Positions 16,815 to 27,195 of a DNA stretch of 56,978 bases are shown piece by piece. The translations under genes and the position numbers were made by a program. The notes beneath the pieces were generated by a model, which saw only the letters and a program-made list of their open reading frames with translations, was not told the origin of the DNA and made no database searches. Numbering within the stretch: the first letter of the stretch is position 1; every line of letters begins with the position of its first letter. This stretch comes from Zeimonas sp039807785 (GTDB lineage Bacteria > Pseudomonadota > Gammaproteobacteria > Burkholderiales > Burkholderiaceae_E): NCBI GenBank assembly GCA_039807785.1, contig JBDHRX010000004.1, positions 1-56,978 on the forward strand. Direction: 5' to 3'.

Positions 16815-18895
16815 GGTCCGGGCGGAAGCGCTTCGGAGGCGAGCCCGGCCATCTCGCGTCGCGCCGGCGCCGGGCGATGCAGCGGCAGCAGGATCGAGAA
16901 CACCGAGCCGGGCCCGTCGCGGCGTTCGCGGCGCAACTGCCCGCCGTGCGCCTCGATCACGGAGCGGCTCAGGCTGAGCCCGATGCCCAGGCCCTCGGGC
17001 TTGGTCGTGAAGAACGGCTGGAACAGCTGCGGCTCGGCTTCCGGCGCGACGCCGCAGCCGAGGTCGGAGACCGAGACGCGCACCCAGTCGCGCTCCGCCT
17101 CGCGGTGCGCGCCGGACTCGACCGTCAGCATGCGCTGCAGGGGCGGGATCCCGTCCATCGCCTCGGCGCCGTTGCGCGTGAGGTTCAGCAGCGCCTGCTC
17201 GAGCATCGTGCGGTCGCCGCAGACGAGCGGCGAGCCGTCGATGCGGAAGACCAGCTGCGCGTTCCACTTGCGCGCCTGGAGCCGCACCAGCGGCTCGATG
17301 TCGCGCAGCAGCGCATCGATCGCGATCGGCTCGCGCTCGATGCGGCGCCGGCGCACGAACGCCTGCACGCCGTGGATCACCTGTCCGGCGCGCTCGGACT
17401 GGGAGCGGATGCGCTCGAGCGCCGAGCGCAGGATGGTGCGCTGCGCGGCGCGATCGCGCGCCCGGGGATCGGGCTCGAAGTCCTCGAGCAGCAGGTTCTC
17501 GCACGCGGTGGCATAGCTGGTGATCGCCGCGAGCGGCTGGTTCAGCTCGTGCGACAGCGCGGTCGCGACCTCGCCGAGCATCGCCATGCGCGCGTGGGCC
17601 TGCAGCTTCTCCTGCTGCCGCCGGTTCAGCTCTTCCACCCGCCGCCGTTCGCCGATGTCGAGGATCGACCCCATCCATCCGGTCTGGCGGCCCGATTCGT
17701 CGATCAGGGCGGCTTCGAAGACCAGCGCCGGAAAGCGCTCGCCGTCGCGGCGCTGCAGCTCGATCTCGAACCCCTGCCGGCCGGTGCCGATGCCCTGGCC
17801 GGGGCGGTGCGGCGGCTCGTCCGTGCCCGTGTCGGCCGGCGCGATCGGCGGAGCGGCGCCGAGGAGCGCCTCGGCGCGGTAGCCGGTCATCTCGCAGAAC
17901 GCCGGGTTGACGTAGGTGATCCGCCCTTCGAGATCGTAGGCGTACAGGCCGGTGACGAGCGAATCCTCCATCGCCTTGCGGAACGCCTGCTGCTCGCGCA
18001 GCGCCTGCTCGGCCGCGAGGCGCCGTCGCGTGTCGCGCCACAGCAGCAGGCCGCTGGACGCGAGCCCCAGCACCAGCGCCACGAGGCTCGCGGCGAGCAT
18101 GCCCGGTACCAGGCCCGGCGACCGCTCGAGGCTGTTCACCCGCAGCAGCAGGGTCACGCCGGGGAGCTCGAGCGGCGCGCTGACGACGTAGACGCCGGCG
18201 CCGATCAGTCCGCTGGAGGTGCGGGCGACCAGGGTTCCGTCGGACTCGATCAGCGTGATCTGGTGGGCGCGCTCGAAATCGGCGGGCAACAGCCGGTCGA
18301 GCATCCTCGGCAGCGAGCGGATCGCGAGCAGGGAACCGCTCTCGGCCGCGGTGTCCCAGGGCACCGCGAGGTCGGTGACCTCGAAGCCGAGGCCGCCGGA
18401 AGCGCTGACGTAGTAGGGCCGGGAATAGACCGCGCGCGAGAAGGTCATCGCCGAATGCTTGGCCAGCGTGGTCTCGAAGCCGAGCGTGCCGCGCTGGTCG
18501 GCCGCGATGCGCGGCCGCGGGTCGACGGGATCGGCCGCCGCGATCAGGGCGCCGTCGCTGTTGCGCATCTCGATGCGCAGCAACGACGGGTCGTCGGCCA
18601 GCAGTCGCGCTGCCCCGGCCTCGAAGCGGGCGGCCGGCGCGGCCGGATCGATCTCGTGGGCGATCTGGCCGAGGGCGCGCTCGGCCGCGCCGAGGCGTCC
18701 GCGCAGGGCGGCGATGGCGGTCTCGGTGGCCGCCATCAGCGCTTCCTCGCGCTCGTTGCGCTGGTAGTCGGCCGCCAGCCATACGGTCGCCCCCAGGACC
18801 GCGACGACGAACAGGACCACCAGCGCGGCGAGCAGACCGATGCGGGTCGGGGACCGCTGGGCGGGCCGCGCCGGGTCGGGGGGCTTCGGAAACAT
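16811..18895 (-). CDS. PAS-containing sensor histidine kinase (DctB/FixL type)
   Basis: A 694-residue inner-membrane kinase. TM1 is at about residues 17-40 (GLLAALVVLFVVAVLGATVW). A periplasmic sensor domain of roughly 230 residues follows, then TM2 at about 270-295. A PAS domain is at about 315-425 (AYDLEGRITYVNPAFCEMTG). The phospho-acceptor His449 lies in ATALSHELNQPLAAITSYA. The ATPase part has NLTRNGAEAMD (N box), DLGCGVAPE and GLGIGLSLSRSVIEAHGG. The large periplasmic domain can sense a ligand or a loaded receptor. The ATG at 18895 (MFPKPPDP) is the only start close to TM1; no strong ribosome site is visible. It is the first gene of the kinase-regulator-tctCBA directon and divergent from alaS. 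Confidence 0.94.
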   Translation of the reverse strand: MFPKPPDPARPAQRSPTRIGLLAALVVLFVVAVLGATVWLAADYQRNEREEALMAATETAIAALRGRLGAAERALGQIAHEIDPAAPAARFEAGAARLLADDPSLLRIEMRNSDGALIAAADPVDPRPRIAADQRGTLGFETTLAKHSAMTFSRAVYSRPYYVSASGGLGFEVTDLAVPWDTAAESGSLLAIRSLPRMLDRLLPADFERAHQITLIESDGTLVARTSSGLIGAGVYVVSAPLELPGVTLLLRVNSLERSPGLVPGMLAASLVALVLGLASSGLLLWRDTRRRLAAEQALREQQAFRKAMEDSLVTGLYAYDLEGRITYVNPAFCEMTGYRAEALLGAAPPIAPADTGTDEPPHRPGQGIGTGRQGFEIELQRRDGERFPALVFEAALIDESGRQTGWMGSILDIGERRRVEELNRRQQEKLQAHARMAMLGEVATALSHELNQPLAAITSYATACENLLLEDFEPDPRARDRAAQRTILRSALERIRSQSERAGQVIHGVQAFVRRRRIEREPIAIDALLRDIEPLVRLQARKWNAQLVFRIDGSPLVCGDRTMLEQALLNLTRNGAEAMDGIPPLQRMLTVESGAHREAERDWVRVSVSDLGCGVAPEAEPQLFQPFFTTKPEGLGIGLSLSRSVIEAHGGQLRRERRDGPGSVFSILLPLHRPAPARREMAGLASEALPPGP

Positions 18896-18928
18896 CGGGT
18901 CGGGGTTCTGGCGCCGGGGAGGTCGGGG

Positions 18929-18946
18929 GCGCGCCGGCCGGCGCGC
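18929..18946. promoter_or_regulatory. 18-base perfect palindrome in the kinase leader
   Basis: GCGCGCCGGCCGGCGCGC at 18929-18946 is a perfect palindrome 34 bases upstream of the kinase start. It may be an operator (for example for the FixJ-like regulator) or an RNA hairpin. In such GC-rich DNA chance GC palindromes are common, so this is a weak call. Confidence 0.35.
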
Positions 18947-18965
18947 GGAAAGCCCGATGATCGCG

Positions 18966-18971
18966 ATTGTA
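18966..18971 (-). promoter_or_regulatory. Candidate -10 element for the kinase operon
   Basis: On the minus strand this reads TACAAT (5 of 6 to TATAAT), 71 bases before the kinase ATG. No convincing -35 lies 16-18 bases upstream. Confidence 0.3.
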
Positions 18972-19031
18972 CGGGTGCCTCCGCCGGGCGCGACGCGCCC
19001 GCGGAGTGCCATTTTTCCGCCCGCATTTCGG

Positions 19032-19046
19032 TAGAATTGCAAATTC
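19032..19046 (+). promoter_or_regulatory. Candidate alaS -10 element overlapping a palindrome
   Basis: TAGAAT (19032-19037) resembles a -10 box 58 bases before the alaS ATG. It overlaps the inverted repeat GAATT-GCA-AATTC (19034-19046), which is perfect. The surrounding 40 bases are AT-richer than anything nearby, which supports a promoter. E. coli AlaRS is known to repress its own gene by binding a palindrome near the transcription start. Confidence 0.45.
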
Positions 19047-19095
19047 TGCTGAAAAATCAAATCGCTGCATACCCCCACGCAGGACCTGGCATCCC

Positions 19096-21714
<2,619 letters not shown>

Positions 21715-21740
21715 GCGTCGACCCCGGACCGGACGGATCG

Positions 21741-22991
21741 ATGCAGGATCGCGCCGCCAGCGGCTCGATGCGCGCGCTGGTCGTCTGCACGATCGGCAAT
21801 CACTCGGTCCTCACCGGCGGCCGGGTGGCGGCGTCGCTGGCCGCGCTCGAGATGGGCGTGTCCACGTTCTCGATCGGGCTGCTGCTCTCGTTCTACGCGC
21901 TGCTGCCGATGTTCCTGTCGGTACCGGGCGGGCGCTGGGTGGACCGCGTCGGGATGCGCCTGCCGATGCTCGCCGGCACCGGCCTGCTGGTGTTCGCGGC
22001 GATGGTGCCCCTGCTCGCGTGGGACATCGGCGGCCTGTACCTGTCCAGCATCACGATGGGCCTGGGCTTCATGATGTTCCACCTGGCGATCCAGAAGGCC
22101 ACCGGCGTGATCGGCGGAGAGGCGGCGCGCAAGAGCAACTTCAGCCTGCTCGCGCTGGGCTTCTCGGTATCGGGCTTCATCGGCCCGGTCCTGATCGGCG
22201 TGGCGATCGACCTGTTCGGCCACCGGCTCGCCTTCGGCTTCCTGGCGCTCGCGCCGCTGGCCGCCTGGATCGGCCTGCATCGCTTCCCGTTCGCCCGGCT
22301 GCTGCCGCACGAGCCGCCGCCCGTACCCGACCCCGCCGGCGCGCCGGCCCGCCTGGTCGACCTGGTCGCCACGCCGGAGCTGCGGCGCCTGTACCTGTCG
22401 GTGGTGCTGCTGTCGTCGGTCTGGGACGTCCACCAGTTCATGGTGCCGCTCTACGGCGCGAAGATCGGGCTGTCGGCCTCGAAGATCGGGCTGGTGCTGA
22501 GCGCCTTCGCCCTGGCGACCTTCCTGGTGCGCATGGCCCTGCCGGTGCTGGCGCGCCGTATCGCCGAGTGGCCCCTGATCCTGAGCGCGATGAGCGTTTC
22601 CGCCGTGATCTACCTGCTCTATCCGTTCTTCCCGTCGCACGGCGCCATGGTCGCCCTCTCGTTCACGCTCGGCCTGGGGCTGGGCGTCGCGCAGCCGATG
22701 GTGATGGTGGTGCTGCACCATGCCTCGCCGCCCGACCGGGTGGGCGAGGCGGCCGGCCTGCGGCTGACGCTGATCAACGGCACGCAGACTTTCCTGCCGA
22801 CCGCGTTCGGCGCCTTCGGCGGCGCGTTCGGCCTCTCGGTGATCTTCTGGGGCGTGGCGGCGATGGTCGGGAGCGGCGCCTGGCACACCGGGCGCGGCCT
22901 GTACCGCGAGGGTCGTCTCGGGCACGGGTCGATGCGGCCGGCCGATCCCGAGGCGGATCGCGACCACGACGACGGCCCCCCGCGCCCCTGA
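21741..22991 (+). CDS. MFS transporter
   Basis: A 416-residue major facilitator protein with about 12 hydrophobic segments. The loop between TM2 and TM3 has the MFS signature GGRWVDRVGMRLPM (related to the GxLaDrxGrr consensus). TM5-like GFSVSGFIGPVLIGVAIDLF is visible, and a central hydrophilic loop (about residues 190-215) separates the halves. The C-terminal tail is acidic. Substrate unknown. The ATG at 21741 lies 26 bases after alaS, and a NUDIX gene follows 77 bases later on the same strand, so all three may form one unit. Confidence 0.9.
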   Translation: MQDRAASGSMRALVVCTIGNHSVLTGGRVAASLAALEMGVSTFSIGLLLSFYALLPMFLSVPGGRWVDRVGMRLPMLAGTGLLVFAAMVPLLAWDIGGLYLSSITMGLGFMMFHLAIQKATGVIGGEAARKSNFSLLALGFSVSGFIGPVLIGVAIDLFGHRLAFGFLALAPLAAWIGLHRFPFARLLPHEPPPVPDPAGAPARLVDLVATPELRRLYLSVVLLSSVWDVHQFMVPLYGAKIGLSASKIGLVLSAFALATFLVRMALPVLARRIAEWPLILSAMSVSAVIYLLYPFFPSHGAMVALSFTLGLGLGVAQPMVMVVLHHASPPDRVGEAAGLRLTLINGTQTFLPTAFGAFGGAFGLSVIFWGVAAMVGSGAWHTGRGLYREGRLGHGSMRPADPEADRDHDDGPPRP

Positions 22992-23068
22992 TGCGGCCCC
23001 TGCCGCCGGTCCGGGGCGCGGCCTGTCCCGGCGGCGGCCTGTCCCCGCGGCAGCCTATACTTCCCGGG

Positions 23069-23611
23069 ATGCTGCATCCCGACTATCGCTTCTGCCCGCG
23101 CTGCGCGCGGGCGCTCGCGACCAGCGCAGTCGCGGGCCGCGAGCGCATGGCATGCCCGGCCTGCGGTTTCACGCACTGGAACAATCCGGCGCCGGTGGTC
23201 GCGGGGCTGGTCCAGGTCGGCGATCACATCCTGCTCGCGCGCAACGCCGCATGGCCGCCGAAGACGTTCGCGCTCATCACGGGCTTCCTCGAGGCCGGCG
23301 AGACGCCGCTGGAGGGCATCGCGCGCGAGGTCAAGGAGGAAACCAATCTCGACGTCGAGCGCAGCACGCTCATCGGCGTCTACGATTTCACGCGCAAGAA
23401 CGAGCTGATCGTCGCCTACCACGTGATCGCCTCGGGCGAGGTGCGGCTGTCCGAGGAACTGGTCGAGTACCGGATGGTGGCGCCCGAGCGGCTCAGGCCA
23501 TGGCGCGCGGGAACCGGCCTGGCCGTCGCCGACTGGATGCGCGCGCGCGACCTGCCGTTCGAGTTCGTCGACCTGCCGGTCCGGTCGTTGCCGGAGCAGG
23601 GCAGCGCCTGA
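23069..23611 (+). CDS. NUDIX hydrolase with N-terminal zinc ribbon
   Basis: A 180-residue protein. The first 40 residues form a zinc ribbon with two Cys pairs (FCPRC and CPACGF). The NUDIX box begins GFLEAGETPLEGIAREVKEE (near residues 72-91). It departs from the consensus only at the end, TN in place of xG. Enzymes of this shape hydrolyse nucleoside diphosphate derivatives such as NADH; the NudC hallmark SQPWPFPxS is not visible, so substrate remains open. Cytosolic. It follows the MFS gene by 77 bases and converges on the acyl-CoA ligase gene. Confidence 0.92.
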   Translation: MLHPDYRFCPRCARALATSAVAGRERMACPACGFTHWNNPAPVVAGLVQVGDHILLARNAAWPPKTFALITGFLEAGETPLEGIAREVKEETNLDVERSTLIGVYDFTRKNELIVAYHVIASGEVRLSEELVEYRMVAPERLRPWRAGTGLAVADWMRARDLPFEFVDLPVRSLPEQGSA

Positions 23612-23689
23612 GGGCGGCCGCGCGCGCCGGTCCGCCGCCCGGCGCGGCGGCGGCCGCCTGCCCGGGGAGCCAGGCCGGGCCCGGCAGCC

Positions 23690-25213
23690 TCAGGCCAGGC
23701 CCAGTTTCGCGGCGAGCCCGATGCGCTGCAGCTTGCCGGTCGCGCCTTTCGGGATCTCGGTCATGAACAGCAGCTTGCGCGGCACCTTGAAGTCGGCCAG
23801 CCGGGCGGCGGCGAACTCGCGCAGCGCTTTCTCGGTGAGCTCCGCGCCTTCGCGCAGGACGACCGCGGCCGCCACGTCCTCGCCGAGCTTGTCGTGCGGA
23901 ACCGCGAAGGTGACGACCTGCGCCACCGCCGGGTGATCCATCAGGACTTCGTCGACCTCGCGCGGCGACACCTTCTCGCCGCCGCGGTTGATGATCTCCT
24001 TCAGCCGGCCGGTGATCGCGAGGTAGCCTTCGGCGTCGAGCGTCCCCTGGTCGCCGGTCCGGAACCAGCCGTTCGTGAACGCCTCGCCATTGGCCTTCGG
24101 GTTGTTCTCGTAGCCACGCGTCACGTTCTCGCCCCGGATCACGATCTCGCCGACCTCGCCGGCCCCGAGCAGGCGACCGGCATCGTCCATGATCGCGACC
24201 TCCGGGCCCGCCGCGACGCCGACCGTGCCCGGCTTGCGGGCGCGCGGCGGCAGCGGGTTGGCAGCCATCTGGTGGGCGGCTTCGGTCATGCCGTAGGCCT
24301 CGACCAGCGGCGCGCCGAACGCCGCCTCGATCTCGCGGATCACCTGCGGCGGCATCGCCGAGGACGACGAGCGGATGAAGCGCAGCGGGTTGGCCGCGAT
24401 CACCGTCCGGTTGTGCGTCGCGCGGCCGAGGATCGCCTGGTGCATCGTCGGCACCGCCGTGTACCAGGTCGGGCGGAATTCCTCCATCCAGCCGAAGAAC
24501 TTGAGCGCGTTGAACCCGGGCGTGCAGCAGACCTGCCCGCCCGCCGACAGCGGCGCCAGCACGCCGGCGACCAGGCCGTGGATGTGGAACAGCGGCATGA
24601 TGTTCAGCCCGCGATCGGTCGCCGACAGCGAAAGGAATCCGCGGATGTTGCGCGCCGACGCGCAGACGTTGCGCTGGGACAGCGGCACGATCTTGGGCCG
24701 CGAGGTGGTGCCCGAGGTGTGCAGCACCAGCGCGATGTCGTCTTCGTGCGCGAACCCGCCCTCGGCGGCGGGGCGCGCGGGCGTGTCGGTGGCGTCGCGC
24801 AGCTCGAAGCTGCCGGCGCCGCGCTGCGGGAACGGGTGCAGCTCGACCACGCGCACGCCGAGCCGGCGCGCCACCTCGATCGCCGGCGAGGTGCTGCCGG
24901 CTTCGACGACCAGCGCCCGCGCGCCGAGGTCGGCGAGATAGAACTCGAACTCGTCGGTCCGGTAGGCCGGGTTGAGCGGCGCCGAGGTGGTTCCGGCGGC
25001 GATCGACAGGAACGCGGTGGCCATTTCGGGGCCGTTGGGGAGCACGATCGCCACGCGGTCGTTGCGACCGATCCCGAGCGCGTTGAGCGTCGCGACGGCC
25101 GAGGCCATCAGGGCGCGCAGCGCCCCGAACGTCAGCGGCACGCCGCCGGGGGCGGTCAGGGCGACCGCGTCGTCGGCGCCCGCGGCGATTGCATCCTTCA
25201 GTGTTCGGCTCAT
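23690..25213 (-). CDS. Acyl-CoA synthetase, oxalyl-CoA-synthetase-like (Pcs60/AAE3 group)
   Basis: A 507-residue member of the AMP-forming ligase superfamily. Motif A5-like P-loop: LHTSGTTSRPKIVPLSQRNV. The substrate/adenylate region is VEAYGMTEAAHQMAANPLPP, which closely resembles the Pcs60/AAE3 oxalate-CoA ligases. GWFRTGDQGTLDAEGYLAIT is followed by GRLKEIINRGGEKVSPREVD, and the catalytic Lys is near the C-terminus in PKGATGKLQRI. It activates a carboxylic acid with ATP and CoA in the cytosol. It lies 73 bases after the ketopantoate-reductase-like gene in a three-gene minus-strand run. Oxalate is the best guess by motif; other short acids are possible. Confidence 0.9.
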   Translation of the reverse strand: MSRTLKDAIAAGADDAVALTAPGGVPLTFGALRALMASAVATLNALGIGRNDRVAIVLPNGPEMATAFLSIAAGTTSAPLNPAYRTDEFEFYLADLGARALVVEAGSTSPAIEVARRLGVRVVELHPFPQRGAGSFELRDATDTPARPAAEGGFAHEDDIALVLHTSGTTSRPKIVPLSQRNVCASARNIRGFLSLSATDRGLNIMPLFHIHGLVAGVLAPLSAGGQVCCTPGFNALKFFGWMEEFRPTWYTAVPTMHQAILGRATHNRTVIAANPLRFIRSSSSAMPPQVIREIEAAFGAPLVEAYGMTEAAHQMAANPLPPRARKPGTVGVAAGPEVAIMDDAGRLLGAGEVGEIVIRGENVTRGYENNPKANGEAFTNGWFRTGDQGTLDAEGYLAITGRLKEIINRGGEKVSPREVDEVLMDHPAVAQVVTFAVPHDKLGEDVAAAVVLREGAELTEKALREFAAARLADFKVPRKLLFMTEIPKGATGKLQRIGLAAKLGLA

Positions 25214-25286
25214 GCGTTCCTCGTTCCGGAATCGGCGGCGGATCGTGCACCGCGGCGGGCGCGCCGCTCGCGCCCGCGCGCTTTCT

Positions 25287-26297
25287 TCATTCGAGCGGCT
25301 GCAGCCGCAGTCGTCCCTTGCCCGCCGCGAGCGTCGCGCCCAGCAGCGACGTGCAGGCGTAGACCGCGTCGCAGTGCGGCGTCGGCGTGCCGGTGATGCG
25401 CGCGAGCTCGATCACCGACCCGAGCAGCGCGTCGAGCTCCAGCGGCCGTCCGTGCTCGACGTCCTGCAGCATCGAGGTCTTGTGCTCGCCCACCGCCTCG
25501 GCGCCGGCGATGCGCTTGTCGATCGTGATGCGGAAACGCACGCCGAGCTTCTCGGCGACGCTCCGGGCCTCGGCCATCATCTCGGCGGCCAGCGCGCGCG
25601 TGGCCGGGAAGCGGCAGATCGCCGCCAGCGACGCGTGCGTGAGCGCGCTCACCGGGTTGAAGGTCAGGTTGCCCCACAGCTTGAGCCAGATTTCCGAGCG
25701 CAGGTCCGACGAGACCGGCGCCTTGAAGCCCGCGCGCGTCAGCGCGTCGGAGATGCGCTGCGCGCGCTCCGACTTGCCGTTGTCGGGCTCGCCCAGCGAG
25801 AAGCGGTTGCCCTCGATGACCCTGACGACACCCGGCGCGACCAGCTCCGAGGCCGGGTAGACGACCGAGCCGATGATCCGCTCGCTGGGAATCGCCGCGG
25901 CGATCGCGCCGTCGGGATCGACCGACTTCACCGGGCGTCCGTCGAACTCGCCGCCCAGCTTGTGGAAGTACCACCACGGGATGCCGTTCTGCAGCGTGAC
26001 CACCGCGGTGTCGGGCCCGAACATCGCCGGCAGGTCGGCGGCCAGCGCGCCGACCTGCTGTGCCTTCAGCGCCAGCAGCACGAAGTCCTGCGGTCCGGCG
26101 TCGGTCGTCTTCTGCACCGCGCGCACCTCGCGCGCGACCCGCTCGGTCCCGTCTTCCTCGATCAGCCGGAAGCCCTGCGCGTCGATCGCCTGGAGGTTGG
26201 CGCCGCGCGCGATGAAGGTCACTTCCTCACCGGCGAGCGCCAGCCGCGCTCCGAGGTAACCGCCGATCGAGCCGGCTCCCACCACCGCGATTCTCAT
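25287..26297 (-). CDS. 2-dehydropantoate 2-reductase family (PanE/ApbA) oxidoreductase
   Basis: A 336-residue NADPH-dependent reductase. The Rossmann motif is MRIAVVGAGSIGGYLGARLA at the very start. LLALKAQQVGALAADLP and TVVTLQNGIPW are typical. The catalytic Lys is in WLKLWGNLTFNPVSALT, and the C-terminal Ser/Glu region is DVEHGRPLELDALLGSVIEL. It is longer than classical PanE (about 300), as are many catabolic paralogues. It may therefore reduce a different 2-keto acid rather than ketopantoate. It begins 10 bases after the FAH gene and so is co-transcribed with it. Confidence 0.9.
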   Translation of the reverse strand: MRIAVVGAGSIGGYLGARLALAGEEVTFIARGANLQAIDAQGFRLIEEDGTERVAREVRAVQKTTDAGPQDFVLLALKAQQVGALAADLPAMFGPDTAVVTLQNGIPWWYFHKLGGEFDGRPVKSVDPDGAIAAAIPSERIIGSVVYPASELVAPGVVRVIEGNRFSLGEPDNGKSERAQRISDALTRAGFKAPVSSDLRSEIWLKLWGNLTFNPVSALTHASLAAICRFPATRALAAEMMAEARSVAEKLGVRFRITIDKRIAGAEAVGEHKTSMLQDVEHGRPLELDALLGSVIELARITGTPTPHCDAVYACTSLLGATLAAGKGRLRLQPLE

Positions 26298-26307
26298 TCG
26301 CTCGGCC

Positions 26308-27093
26308 TCATCCCTGCCGGTATTCGTTGCGCAGCACGCCGATGCCGTCGATCGACACCTCGACGACGTTTCCCGCCTTCATCGGCAGCACCCCCAGCGA
26401 GGTCCCGCAGGCGATCAGGTCGCCGGGCTCGAGCGTCATGTCGCGCGAGATCAGGCTGACCAGCTGCGCGGGCGGGAAGATCATGTCGGCCACCGGGAAG
26501 TTCTGGCGCTCCCGTCCGCCGAGCAGCGTGCGCACCGAGAGCCCGGACGGATCGATCCCGGTCGCGACCACCGGCCCGAACACGCCGAAGGTGTCGAAGC
26601 TCTTTGCGCGCGTCCATTGCGCGAACGCCGCGTCGCGGCCGACGATCTCGATCGCGGTGACGTCGTTGACGCAGGTGTAGCCGAAGATCGCTCGCGCCGC
26701 CTCGTCGGGCGCGGCGTTCGCGCAGCGCCGGCCGATCACGATGCCGAGCTCGCCTTCGTAGACGACCCGGCCGTCGTACGAGGCCGGCACGCGGATCGGT
26801 TGCCCGTGGGCGCAATAGGCATTGGCGCCCTTGATCAGGTACAGCGGCTCCGCGGGAATCGCCAGCCCCTGCTTCGCCGCGGCCGCGTGGAAGTTGTTCC
26901 AGATGCAGATGAACTTCGACGGCTGGCTCGGCGCAAGCCACTCGATCGAGTCGGCGCGCAACCGTTCCCCGGTCGGTCGGCAGGCGCCGAACATGTCGCC
27001 GTCGTGCACGGCGACATGTTCGCCGTCGAGCAGGCCAAAACCGGCGCGTCCATCATGCCGGAAGCGCATCCAGAGATTCGAATCGCGTGCCAT
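26308..27093 (-). CDS. Fumarylacetoacetate hydrolase family protein
   Basis: A 261-residue FAH-fold enzyme. The metal-binding core is visible as VVYEGELGIVIGRRC (Glu ligands) and NDVTAIEIVGRD (Glu and Asp), with KSFDTFGVFGPVVAT and PGDLIACGTSLGVLPMKAGN towards the end. Members cleave C-C bonds of, or isomerise, diketo acids in aromatic or sugar-acid breakdown. Cytosolic, no signal peptide. The ATG at 27093 is preferred to one six codons further up because MARDSNLWMRFRHDGRAGFG resembles the family start. It is the first gene of an FAH-PanE-like-acyl-CoA-ligase unit. Exact substrate unknown. Confidence 0.92.
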   Translation of the reverse strand: MARDSNLWMRFRHDGRAGFGLLDGEHVAVHDGDMFGACRPTGERLRADSIEWLAPSQPSKFICIWNNFHAAAAKQGLAIPAEPLYLIKGANAYCAHGQPIRVPASYDGRVVYEGELGIVIGRRCANAAPDEAARAIFGYTCVNDVTAIEIVGRDAAFAQWTRAKSFDTFGVFGPVVATGIDPSGLSVRTLLGGRERQNFPVADMIFPPAQLVSLISRDMTLEPGDLIACGTSLGVLPMKAGNVVEVSIDGIGVLRNEYRQG

Positions 27094-27108
27094 CCGGGCG
27101 GATTTTAA

Positions 27109-27195
27109 CATCCGCGCGCCGCGATCGATCGGTTCGGTTCCGTATATCGATATCCGCGTACCGATATCCGGATCCGGTCGGGCATCCGGGCGCCG
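27109..27195. repeat. Iterated YATCCG motif between the FAH and second gamma-glutamyltransferase genes
   Basis: Four related 13-mers occur in the 102-base spacer: CATCCGCGCGCCG (27109), TATCCGCGTACCG (27151), TATCCGGATCCGG (27165) and CATCCGGGCGCCG (27183). The last two flank a short palindrome ATCCGGAT. They might be binding sites controlling the FAH unit, but spacing is irregular. Confidence 0.3.
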
